This document shows, piece by piece, positions 1 to 6,593 of a stretch of DNA of 11,934 nucleotides. Location: positions 1 to 11,934 of the forward strand of contig DRMA01000011.1 of the NCBI GenBank assembly GCA_011375245.1. Reading direction: 5' to 3'. This DNA is from Thiothrix sp. (lineage in GTDB: Bacteria; Pseudomonadota; Gammaproteobacteria; Thiotrichales; Thiotrichaceae). The position numbers and the translations under genes are program-made. Below the pieces are notes generated by a model that saw nothing but the letters and a program-made list of their open reading frames with translations, was not told the origin of the DNA and made no database searches. Position 1 is the stretch's first letter. The number at the start of each line of letters is the position of its first letter.

Positions 1-1122
1 GCACATCTTGTTGTAACAGGGTGTTATGCTTCATTGAACCAAGATGATGTAGCTGCAACATTGGGGGTTGATCTCGTCGTTTCTAACGCAGAAAAAGATC
101 AACTTGCTGCCATTGTTAGTGATAAATTTGCGATTAAAACCATGCCATTGATTGCAATGGAACCAGAGCAAACTTCATTGTTTATTAGAGGGAGGCATCG
201 GGCTTTTATCAAAATTCAGGATGGTTGTCGTTATCGTTGTACCTACTGTATTGTCACCGTTGCTCGTGGTGAAGAGCGAAGTCGTTCTAAAGTTGAAATT
301 ATTAATGAAATTAATGATTTATATCAACAAGGTTTACAAGAAGTTGTTTTAACTGGGGTGCATGTTGGTGGTTATGGAAGTGATCTAAATAGCTCTTTGT
401 ATCAGTTGGTCACCCATATTTTAGCAGAGACTGATATACCACGGATTCGTTTTGCGTCTGTGGAACCTTGGGATCTTCCACCTTCTTTTTTTGCTTTATT
501 TGAAAATCCACGTTTAATGCCACATATGCATTTACCTATTCAAAGCGGTGTTGATTCGGTGCTGCGTCGTATGTCGCGCCGTTGCAAAACAGCGGAATTT
601 ACTACTTTAGTGCAGCAAATTCGGCAAGTAGTGCCACATTTTAATGTAACAACCGATATTATTGTTGGTTTTCCAGGAGAAACAGAGGCAGAGTGGCAAC
701 AGACATTAGAATATGTGGAATCTGTAGGTTTTGGGCATTTACATGTTTTTCCTTTTTCGCCTCGAAAAGGAACAAAAGCGGCGAGTTTAGCTAATCCTAT
801 TGCTAAGCCAATTAAAAAACAACGAAGTGTTGAAATGCGTGCATTAGGTGATCGTTTGAGACAAACTTTTTACGAACAGCATATAGGAACAACTGCTGAT
901 GTGTTGTGGGAGCGCGTGCAAAAAAATGATGTTGGGCAATTTCTTGTGTCGGGGTATAGTCCTAATTACCTTAAGGTGCAAGTTGTTGTGCCCTCTGTTG
1001 ACTACGAAAATACGATTGAAGCGATAACGTTTTCACATTATATTAATGATTCGGTTGCACTATCAGGTACAGTCAACTACTCACCCTTAAAGGGGCGAGC
1101 TTGCAAAAGCTCAGTTGACTAG
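1..1122 (+). CDS. mtaB: tRNA (t6A37) methylthiotransferase MtaB, 5'-truncated by window edge
   Basis: MtaB is a radical-SAM enzyme that adds a methylthio group to N6-threonylcarbamoyladenosine at tRNA position 37, giving ms2t6A. The frame is open from base 1 and lacks roughly the first 75 residues of the family. The visible start reads LVVTGCYA, and the Cys codon at 22-24 is the third cluster ligand of the N-terminal methylthiotransferase domain. The radical-SAM motif CRYRCTYC follows, with Cys codons at 226, 238 and 247, in the context IKIQDGCRYRC. Other family marks are LTGVHVGGYG, HLPIQSG, IVGFPGET and the C-terminal VSGYSPNYLKV. A TTG at position 34 is not the start, because conserved sequence lies before it. 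The last 16 or so residues (VNYSPLKGRACKSSVD) do not look like MtaB; they are encoded by the structured RNA element that begins near 1071, which also supplies the TAG stop. Enzyme call sure; effect of the foreign tail unknown. Confidence 0.93.
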   Translation, partial: AHLVVTGCYASLNQDDVAATLGVDLVVSNAEKDQLAAIVSDKFAIKTMPLIAMEPEQTSLFIRGRHRAFIKIQDGCRYRCTYCIVTVARGEERSRSKVEIINEINDLYQQGLQEVVLTGVHVGGYGSDLNSSLYQLVTHILAETDIPRIRFASVEPWDLPPSFFALFENPRLMPHMHLPIQSGVDSVLRRMSRRCKTAEFTTLVQQIRQVVPHFNVTTDIIVGFPGETEAEWQQTLEYVESVGFGHLHVFPFSPRKGTKAASLANPIAKPIKKQRSVEMRALGDRLRQTFYEQHIGTTADVLWERVQKNDVGQFLVSGYSPNYLKVQVVVPSVDYENTIEAITFSHYINDSVALSGTVNYSPLKGRACKSSVD

Positions 1123-1264
1123 GCTCAGTCCTTTGGGACTCCGTTATTCATGTTATGGTACGTTAGGATGTACGCTCAAGCCCTGTCCATTACCGCTTGA
1201 ACTCTAAGCAATTCTGCCGAGTAGGGATAGTGAGTCAGCCCAACAAGCATGAATGACATTGCCG
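1071..1264 (+). ncRNA. HEARO-like / IscB-type omegaRNA, standalone (no iscB)
   Basis: A compact structured RNA is visible. AGTCAACT (1071-1078) pairs perfectly with AGTTGACT (1113-1120). This stem encloses two hairpins: CCCT/AGGG (1084-1094), and GAGCTT-GCAA-AAGCTC (1097-1112) with a GNRA tetraloop. Next comes AGTCC-TTTG-GGACT (1127-1140). GTTATTCATG (1143-1152) pairs with CATGAATGAC (1248-1257), 10 bp with one G-U, closing a domain. Inside that domain are GTACG/TGTAC (1158-1173) and TCAAGC/GCTTGA (1176-1200). The loop of the latter, CTGTCC (1183-1188), can pseudoknot with GGATAG (1225-1230). The segment around CTAAGCAATTCTGCCGAGTAGGG (1203-1226) is what I recall of HEARO / IscB guide RNAs; that link is from memory, not a search. 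HEARO RNAs normally lie directly 5' of an iscB-like HNH nuclease gene, but standalone copies are known. No such gene is present here. The right boundary is uncertain (1257 to about 1303). Confidence 0.72.
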
Positions 1265-1283
1265 AAAAAAATAGCGAATAGGT

Positions 1284-1311
1284 TTGTCAGGGTGTTGTAC
1301 ACCATTATAAT
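1284..1311 (+). promoter_or_regulatory. Sigma70-type promoter for the lipoprotein gene, with a palindrome in the spacer
   Basis: TTGTCA (1284-1289) and a perfect TATAAT (1306-1311) are separated by 16 bp. Transcription would start near 1318, about 25 nt before the ATG at 1343. The spacer contains the palindrome GGTGT-TGT-ACACC (1291-1303), which could be a repressor site or the right-end hairpin of the adjacent mobile RNA element. The promoter call rests on consensus match and position only. Confidence 0.65.
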
Positions 1312-1342
1312 AATTATGATATTACAAAGTTAAGTGAGTTCT

Positions 1343-1900
1343 ATGTCTTTATTCTCCAAGCTGTTTGTGTGCCTTTTTCCCCTTGTCTTTCTTTTTGGTT
1401 GTGGTAGTGGCAGTGCGCCTAAGGATATTGCAGAGCAATTTTGGTCATTTGCACAAGAAAAAGAATTGGATCAGGCTAAATATTATGTGAGTTGGGAGAC
1501 TGCCTCATACCTTAAATATATTGCTGATGACAAATTTAAGATTGCGCATGTTGATTTAGGGAAAATGACTGAGCAAGCAGAACGTGTTGAAATTGATACC
1601 GTTATTGTATTGATAAGAAAACAAGATGATAATATTCGCATCCCGACAAAGACAGTGCTGATTAAAACAGAAAATGTTTGGCGTATTCAATTACAAGAAA
1701 CATTGACAGGGATTATAAAACAGACGGTTAATGAAGCGGCAGGACAGTTTAATCAAATGCTTTCTAATGGGTTAAACGAGCTTGATAAGGTACTTAGTGA
1801 ATCAGTTGATAGTATGTCACATTCTCTGGAACAAGGTGCTAAAGAACTTAGTAATACATTGGATGCATTGAAAAAAGACCTAAATGCATCACGTAAATAA
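1343..1900 (+). CDS. Small lipoprotein, DUF4878/NTF2-like type
   Basis: A 185-residue protein from the ATG at 1343. An upstream in-frame GTG at 1334 is less likely because it weakens the signal peptide and leaves little room for a Shine-Dalgarno; the purines at about 1332-1338 suit the ATG. The N-terminus is a lipoprotein signal, with hydrophobic residues 3-18 followed by the lipobox LFGC and the lipidated Cys20. Residues of roughly 25-125 (PKDIAEQFW, then alternating strands ending VWRIQLQETL) resemble the DUF4878-type lumazine-binding/NTF2-like fold found in bacterial lipoproteins. The last 60 residues are polar and helical, with Leu spacing suggesting an amphipathic or coiled-coil tail. 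It follows its own promoter and precedes a gene-poor gap, so it is probably monocistronic. Function unknown; the family assignment is by pattern only. Confidence 0.7.
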   Translation: MSLFSKLFVCLFPLVFLFGCGSGSAPKDIAEQFWSFAQEKELDQAKYYVSWETASYLKYIADDKFKIAHVDLGKMTEQAERVEIDTVIVLIRKQDDNIRIPTKTVLIKTENVWRIQLQETLTGIIKQTVNEAAGQFNQMLSNGLNELDKVLSESVDSMSHSLEQGAKELSNTLDALKKDLNASRK

Positions 1901-2269
1901 CTTAGTGCTTTTTCGTTATTATAGTGGTTTATTTAAACAAATTGTTTATTAAATAGTGTGTTCTTTATGAGTAACTTAGCAGATGAACCTGTTAAATTGA
2001 CTTATATTAATGCTGTAAAAATAGAGAAATAACTTAACTAATCCTTTATTTGTTATATAATTGGGTAATAGTTATTACATATCACTTTAACCTGACTTGC
2101 TCAATATACTCTGCTTAATACCTTGTGAGATATTGGTAAAATTACTTATTCTAAAAATACACCTTCCTGTTAGTGGTCGTGTAACACATAAATAAGTTAT
2201 CAATATTACAGATTGTTATTGATGGTAGTTATATAGACTTCAAGTCTAACTCTATAAAAGGCATTCCCC
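1901..2269. other. AT-rich intergenic gap, no convincing gene
   Basis: Very AT-rich. The only ATG reading frame of note is 1967-2032 (21 codons, MSNLADEPVKLTYINAVKIEK), which has no Shine-Dalgarno and which I do not recognise. AAACAA-A-TTGTTT (about 1936-1948) is a short palindrome without a U-tract. No recognisable gene remnant was found on either strand. The 3' end holds the ftsK leader. Confidence 0.6.
2234..2248. promoter_or_regulatory. 15-bp palindrome in the ftsK leader (possible operator)
   Basis: TAGACTT-C-AAGTCTA has perfect 7-bp arms around one base, ending 21 bp before the ftsK start codon. It is followed by the Shine-Dalgarno AAAAGG (2256-2261), 8 nt from the GTG. It could be an operator overlapping the promoter, or a small hairpin in the leader. 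I could not place a good -35/-10 pair, so its role is inference. Confidence 0.35.
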
Positions 2270-4843
2270 GTGGCTGCAACTAAGTTAAATAAGTTAAAAC
2301 GTGTTAGTTTACAACAAACTAGCGTTCTTTTTTTCTCTGGCATCTCTGCCATTGTGTTTCTATCTCTGTTGACCTATAACCGTACCGATTGTGGTATTTT
2401 TAGGCATGATACTCATTGTGAATTTACAAATAAAGCAGGTCGAGTTGGTGCTTATTTGGCCGAATTTCTTTTTAGTGCGTTTGGTTATCTATCTTATCTA
2501 ATTCCTATTGCTCTACTGATTGTGGGAGTGGTGTTGTTTCGTTTTCCACAAATGACAAATCCACATAATCCCCGTGGTGGTATCAATGCTGTACTTGCGG
2601 TGGCAGGCATGCTTGCTGCGTTGGTGGCAGGTAGTGGGTTAAGTACCATTCTTTTTCCTTTTGCTGAATTGACTCATAGCGGTGGTGGTCTTATTGGTGT
2701 TATGGCTGCACGGTTTGCACGTAGTATTTTTGGTGATTATGGTTCTACACTGATTCTTCTGTCGATGTTTTTTGCAGGTGTAACATTGATGGCTGATATT
2801 AAATGGGGGGGGGTCGTTGAATATATTGGTGATAAGGTATTAGATATTGGTCAAAAAATATTAAATGTCTTTGATCGTCTTGGTGGTGATGGGCCGCAGG
2901 TGGCTACAGAAGGTGTTGATAATGCTGAATTGAAGAAAACGAAAGCTGATGCTGCGAATAAAGGTGTTGATCTTAAAGAAATAGGTTCTAAAGGTTCGGC
3001 GATGTTTGCAACTGCTGGTGCAGGTATTTCAGGTTTATGGAATAAAGTGCAAGGTAAATGGTTTCCTTCTCCTAAAACAGAGAGTTCTGATGAAGACCCC
3101 GATTTCTTAATGGAAAGTGCTAAAGAGACTACAAATCCACATGTTCCTCAAGCACAAAAAAACGATATAATTCTTACGAATACCGAGGATGCAGGGCTAT
3201 CTATGTCTGCACCCACACCATCTGTACCCAAAAATGCTAAAGATGATGTGGAAGAAAAGAAGGAAGAGGTAAAAGTAGTTGCTGCTCCTGCTCCATCAGC
3301 GGGTATTATTAAGCGGACATTAGCCAAACCATTAAATAAATCTGTTTCACTTCCTCCTTTATCATTGCTTGATTCGCCGCCTGAAGGACAAGGTCAATAT
3401 GATGAAGAGCAATTAGCAAGTTTAGCAGACAAGATTGTTGAAGCGCTTGGGCACTATGGTGTGCGTGGTGTTGAAGTCAAAGATAAGCATCCAGGTCCTG
3501 TGGTGACTCGTTTTGAATTACAACTTAATGCAGGAACGAAAGTAAGTAAGGTAAGTGGTCTTGCTAAAGATCTCGCCCGTAATTTGGGGGTACACAGCGT
3601 TCGTATTGTTGAAGTCATTTCTGGTAAAACAACCATTGGCATTGAGGTTCCCAATGATCGTCGTGAGATAGTGACAATGGGAAGTGTTTTGGAATCAACA
3701 CAATTTAATGATGCACCTTCCGCACTGACTTTAGCTTTGGGTAAAGATATTGGTGGCACACCTGTCGTTGCTAATTTAGGTAAAATGCCGCATTTACTCG
3801 TAGCGGGTACAACAGGTGCTGGTAAATCGGTTGCTGTTAATGCAATGCTAGTGAGCATGCTTTACAAGGCAACGGCCGATGAGGTGCGTTTAATTTTGAT
3901 TGACCCTAAGATGCTAGAGCTTAGTATCTATGAAGATATCCCGCATTTGTTAACACCTGTTGTAACGGATATGAAAAATGCAGCTAATGCGTTACGTTGG
4001 TGTGTTGCAGAGATGGAGCGACGTTATTTGCTCATGTCAAAACTTAAGGTGAGAAGTTTAGCGAGTTACAATCAAAAGGTTCAAGAGGCCATTGATGCAG
4101 GTAATCCAATTATGGATCCACTGCACGATCCTAGTAAAGCACTTGATCCCATCCCTAAAGCATTAGAGACTTTGCCAAACATTGTTATTGTGGTTGATGA
4201 GTTTGCCGACATGATTATGGTTGTTGGCAAGAAAGTAGAAGAATTGATTGCACGTATTGCACAAAAAGCACGTGCTGCGGGTATGCACTTGATTCTTGCG
4301 ACACAACGCCCTTCAGTGGATGTGATTACTGGATTGATAAAAGCTAATATTCCAAGTCGTATTGCCTTTAATGTTTCGACAAAGGTTGATTCACGTACGA
4401 TTCTCGATCAGGGGGGGGCAGAACAATTGCTCGGCCAAGGGGATATGTTATTTTTGCCTGCGGGTACTTCAATGCCAAAACGCATACATGGTGCTTTTGT
4501 TAGTGATGAAGAAGTGGAAGAAGTGGTTAATTTTGTTAGAACACAAGGGGAACCTGCTTATATAGATGAGGTCATAAAAGACGCTCCAAGTGGTGCGACT
4601 GGCATTCCTGGTCTTGAGCCACTTTCTTCAAAAGAATCTGAAATAGATCCACTGTATGATGAAGCTGTTGTTATCGTCACAGAATCGCGTAGAGCCTCTA
4701 TCTCTTATTTACAGCGTCGCTTGAAGGTAGGTTATAACCGTGCAGCAACAATGATTGAAAGTATGGAGGAAGCAGGTGTAGTAAGTGCTGTACAAGGCAA
4801 TGGATCGCGTGAAGTGATTGCACCTCCTCCTGTGGCAGATTAG
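2270..4843 (+). CDS. ftsK: DNA translocase FtsK
   Basis: FtsK is a septal, membrane-anchored, hexameric ATPase that pumps chromosome termini towards dif and activates XerCD recombination at division. The 857-residue protein starts at a GTG with AAAAGG 8 nt upstream. Residues 1-175 carry hydrophobic segments at about 18-36, 60-90, 106-132 and 155-175. A charged, Pro/Ala-rich linker runs to about 385. The motor follows, with Walker A GTTGAGKS (513-520), Walker B IVIVVDEFAD (D643, E644) and the conserved LATQRPSVDVITGLIKANIP. Residues of about 788-857 (LYDEAVVIVTESRRASISYLQRRL...) form the gamma winged helix that reads KOPS sites. The linker is short compared with E. coli FtsK, as in many other gammaproteobacteria. 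Two long G runs (9 at 2805-2813, 8 at 4411-4418) lie in the frame. lolA follows in the usual order. Confidence 0.97.
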   Translation: MAATKLNKLKRVSLQQTSVLFFSGISAIVFLSLLTYNRTDCGIFRHDTHCEFTNKAGRVGAYLAEFLFSAFGYLSYLIPIALLIVGVVLFRFPQMTNPHNPRGGINAVLAVAGMLAALVAGSGLSTILFPFAELTHSGGGLIGVMAARFARSIFGDYGSTLILLSMFFAGVTLMADIKWGGVVEYIGDKVLDIGQKILNVFDRLGGDGPQVATEGVDNAELKKTKADAANKGVDLKEIGSKGSAMFATAGAGISGLWNKVQGKWFPSPKTESSDEDPDFLMESAKETTNPHVPQAQKNDIILTNTEDAGLSMSAPTPSVPKNAKDDVEEKKEEVKVVAAPAPSAGIIKRTLAKPLNKSVSLPPLSLLDSPPEGQGQYDEEQLASLADKIVEALGHYGVRGVEVKDKHPGPVVTRFELQLNAGTKVSKVSGLAKDLARNLGVHSVRIVEVISGKTTIGIEVPNDRREIVTMGSVLESTQFNDAPSALTLALGKDIGGTPVVANLGKMPHLLVAGTTGAGKSVAVNAMLVSMLYKATADEVRLILIDPKMLELSIYEDIPHLLTPVVTDMKNAANALRWCVAEMERRYLLMSKLKVRSLASYNQKVQEAIDAGNPIMDPLHDPSKALDPIPKALETLPNIVIVVDEFADMIMVVGKKVEELIARIAQKARAAGMHLILATQRPSVDVITGLIKANIPSRIAFNVSTKVDSRTILDQGGAEQLLGQGDMLFLPAGTSMPKRIHGAFVSDEEVEEVVNFVRTQGEPAYIDEVIKDAPSGATGIPGLEPLSSKESEIDPLYDEAVVIVTESRRASISYLQRRLKVGYNRAATMIESMEEAGVVSAVQGNGSREVIAPPPVAD

Positions 4844-4886
4844 TTTTATCAGTGCCGATGATTGGCATTCTATAGTAGGACAATTA

Positions 4887-4919
4887 AGGGACAAGGATAT
4901 TAATAATATCTTTGTCCCT
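4887..4919. other. 15-bp stem-loop between ftsK and lolA
   Basis: The left arm (4887-4901, AGGGACAAGGATATT) pairs with the right arm (4905-4919, AATATCTTTGTCCCT) over 15 bp with one G-U and a 3-nt loop. No U-tract follows on either strand, so it is not a classical intrinsic terminator. It ends about 10 nt before the lolA Shine-Dalgarno (AGGA, near 4929-4933). It may protect or process the ftsK-lolA transcript, or partly separate the two genes. Confidence 0.6.
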
Positions 4920-4940
4920 AAGCAATTTAGGAAATAATAA

Positions 4941-5576
4941 ATGAAAAAATTGTTGATCATGACTTTATTAATGTTAGTAGCTCCAATCGCAAATACGGCA
5001 TTAGCAATATCAGATGCACGTACACATTTGAATCGGTTCTTTGGTGATGTTAATAGTATGCAAGGATCATTTACTCAGCAGGTTTATAGTAAAAAAAGTG
5101 TGGTGATAGATACCGCCAAAGGTCAGTTGTTTTTAACGCGACCTGGAAAATTTCGCTGGGTATATGTGAGTCCTGAGCCACAACAAATTATTTCTGATGG
5201 TCGAAATGTTTGGATTTATGATCAGGATCTTGATCAAGTGACTGTAAAACCACTAACTAAGGCAATGGAAAGCACACCAGCTGCTATTCTTATGCACAAG
5301 AGTGTGCCTGATAAGTATTTTAAGATTACTGAAATGGATGATAAAACAAGTGGTTGGGATTGGTTTTATTTAAAACCAAAACAAAAAAGTTCTGATTTCC
5401 GTGCACTTCAATTAGCGATGGATAAAGTAGGTGTGCTGAAACAAATGGTGTTGTATGACCATATTGGTCAAAAAACGGTAATTACCTTTAATGCTAGGGA
5501 AAATGTACGCATTAGTGATAGTCAGTTTACCTTTAAACCGCCTGTTGGTGTTGATGTGATTGGTCAGCCTATTTAA
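4941..5576 (+). CDS. lolA: Outer-membrane lipoprotein carrier protein LolA
   Basis: LolA is the periplasmic chaperone that takes lipoproteins released by LolCDE and carries them to the outer membrane. The 211-residue protein starts at an ATG with AGGA about 8 nt upstream. It has a signal peptide, MKKLLIMTLLMLVAP..ANTALA, probably cut after residue 22. The mature part shows the family pattern LNRFFGDVNSMQGSFTQQVY, then GKFRWVY, QIISDGRNVWIYDQDLDQV and the C-terminal FNARENVRISDSQFTFKPP. Length is normal for the family. It follows ftsK by 97 bp. The gene usually found after it, rarA, survives here only as a remnant. Confidence 0.95.
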   Translation: MKKLLIMTLLMLVAPIANTALAISDARTHLNRFFGDVNSMQGSFTQQVYSKKSVVIDTAKGQLFLTRPGKFRWVYVSPEPQQIISDGRNVWIYDQDLDQVTVKPLTKAMESTPAAILMHKSVPDKYFKITEMDDKTSGWDWFYLKPKQKSSDFRALQLAMDKVGVLKQMVLYDHIGQKTVITFNARENVRISDSQFTFKPPVGVDVIGQPI

Positions 5577-5583
5577 GTTTAAG

Positions 5584-5766
5584 TATTTTGCGTTTAAGTT
5601 ATATCGTCCACTCGCTGATAGAATGCGCCCACGTTGTCTCTTGATGATTGCGCTGGGAAACAGCAGTGTATAGGGGGTAGGGGTAGCGTACCTTCCTGTG
5701 GAGCGTGGTTTGGAAGTGCAAATCCAGCAAAAATTGGTATGCTTGAGAAGTTTGGATAAAAAATGA
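5584..5766 (+). pseudogene. rarA: rarA (mgsA) remnant: both ends kept, about 1.1 kb of middle deleted
   Basis: RarA is a AAA+ ATPase of replication-fork maintenance, about 430-450 residues, usually encoded directly after lolA. Here about 180 bp remain. The frame at 5605-5634 reads RPLADRMRPR, the conserved RarA N-terminus. After a frame change, 5637-5669 reads SLDDCAGKQQC, matching the family's SLDDxxGQQHL. From 5686 to 5766 the frame reads AYLPVERGLEVQIQQKL and then LRSLDKK-stop, matching the RarA C-terminus (YxPxxRGLExxIxxKLxxLR). Walker A, Walker B and the whole central region are missing, and no in-frame start codon is evident. Identification is from remembered family patterns, but two ends in the right order at the expected place make it strong. 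Confidence 0.82.
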
Positions 5767-5780
5767 CGCGCATTTTTTAT
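5758..5780. terminator. Bidirectional intrinsic terminator between rarA remnant and bpt
   Basis: AAAAAATG (5758-5765), loop ACGCG, CATTTTTT (5771-5778): 8 perfect pairs, with a T-rich run continuing on the plus strand (ATTTTTT to 5786). Read on the minus strand it also ends in a run of T. It lies between convergent transcription units and overlaps the bpt stop codon. The stem is mostly A-T, so strength is uncertain. Confidence 0.5.
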
Positions 5781-6487
5781 TTTTTGATAGGTAGCCATCT
5801 GCCTGAGAAATAGCCCTCTAAAGGTTGAAAGCGTGTTTTGTAGTTCATTTTAGGGCAGTCTTTTATCCAATAACCAGGATAAACAAAGTCGATGTTATTT
5901 TTTTTTGCATGGCTAACTTGCCAAAGTACGGCAAAGGTACCAAGGCTGCGTTTGCTTTCTTCTGGATGGAAAAAAGTGTAGACCGATGATAAACCATTCT
6001 CAAGTATATCGACAACAGCAACCCCTAGTAGTCGCGAGTCTTGATTGTTTGCTTTTTCATAAAACTCAATGTAGTGGACATCGCACCAGTCAGCCTCAAA
6101 AAAATCTTCAATATTGCTTGTATCATTATTCTCATGTCGGTTGAGTAAATAGCTTTCATAAAGTGGAATATAACTGGATTTAAACCCCGTGGTGTTGATG
6201 ATGACAGAGAGGTCATTATTATTTTTTAAATTCCGTCGTTGGCTACGACTTGGGGTGAAATTTTTGACTAAAATTCGACTTGAAATACATTCTTTGCATT
6301 GCCCACATTCTGGTTTATAAACTTGTGAGCCACTGCGGCGAAAGCCCATTTGGATTAAGTTTGAATAAAGTGTGGTATTAAGCGAAAAATTAGGATCTAC
6401 TACATAATTGCGTGCAATGTGTCCAGATAGGTAGGAGCAAGGGTATTGTGGTGTTGAAAATAGTTTTAGTTCTTGATCTGATTTCAT
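5777..6487 (-). CDS. bpt: Aspartate/glutamate leucyltransferase (Bpt)
   Basis: Bpt transfers leucine from Leu-tRNA to proteins with N-terminal Asp or Glu, marking them for ClpS/ClpAP (bacterial N-end rule). The 236-residue protein begins ELKLFSTPQYPCSYLSGHIARN, the normal family start. Cys17 and the cluster C61-GQ-C64-KE-C67 are in place, followed by FTPSRSQRR and YSNLIQMGFRRSG. The C-terminal GNAT-like half has YPGYWIKDCPKMNYKTRFQPLEGY. The length is typical. No good Shine-Dalgarno precedes the ATG, but no other start fits. It runs against the rarA remnant and shares a terminator with it. Confidence 0.95.
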   Translation of the reverse strand: MKSDQELKLFSTPQYPCSYLSGHIARNYVVDPNFSLNTTLYSNLIQMGFRRSGSQVYKPECGQCKECISSRILVKNFTPSRSQRRNLKNNNDLSVIINTTGFKSSYIPLYESYLLNRHENNDTSNIEDFFEADWCDVHYIEFYEKANNQDSRLLGVAVVDILENGLSSVYTFFHPEESKRSLGTFAVLWQVSHAKKNNIDFVYPGYWIKDCPKMNYKTRFQPLEGYFSGRWLPIKK

Positions 6488-6559
6488 AACAGGATGTCGA
6501 AATTTGGTATGGGGGAACTATACTACGATTTTATTTATTGTATTTCATTTTGCTGTTTA

Positions 6560-6585
6560 AGCTGTCGCTAGCGGTGACGACAGCT
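6560..6585. other. GC-containing stem-loop between bpt and the thioredoxin-like gene
   Basis: AGCTGTCG (6560-6567) and CGACAGCT (6578-6585) form an 8-bp perfect stem with a 10-nt loop. It lies just after the stop of the minus-strand thioredoxin-like gene and could end that transcript. No U-run follows on the minus strand, so a factor-independent terminator is only tentative. Confidence 0.4.
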
Positions 6586-6593
6586 ATGATTTT

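Noticed and set aside
34..36. TTG as the start of mtaB
   Set aside because: Conserved MtaB sequence (LVVTGCYA) is in frame before it, back to base 1.
1265..1333. iscB or transposase gene after the HEARO-like RNA
   Set aside because: Only about 70 bp separate the RNA from the lipoprotein gene, and no HNH, RuvC or Y1 motif appears in the window.
1967..2032. 21-codon ORF MSNLADEPVKLTYINAVKIEK
   Set aside because: No Shine-Dalgarno, no promoter and no recognised family; expected by chance in such a gap.
3454..3858. Antisense ORF of 134 codons within ftsK
   Set aside because: Shadow of the conserved FtsK motor frame; composition is not protein-like.
5577..5766. Structured ncRNA (SRP RNA, 6S or similar) after lolA
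   Set aside because: No SRP or 6S core motifs; the sequence is explained by RarA codons at both ends.
5412..5798. Minus-strand ORF of 128 codons over the lolA end and rarA remnant
   Set aside because: Antisense to conserved lolA codons and the rarA scar; no family resemblance.
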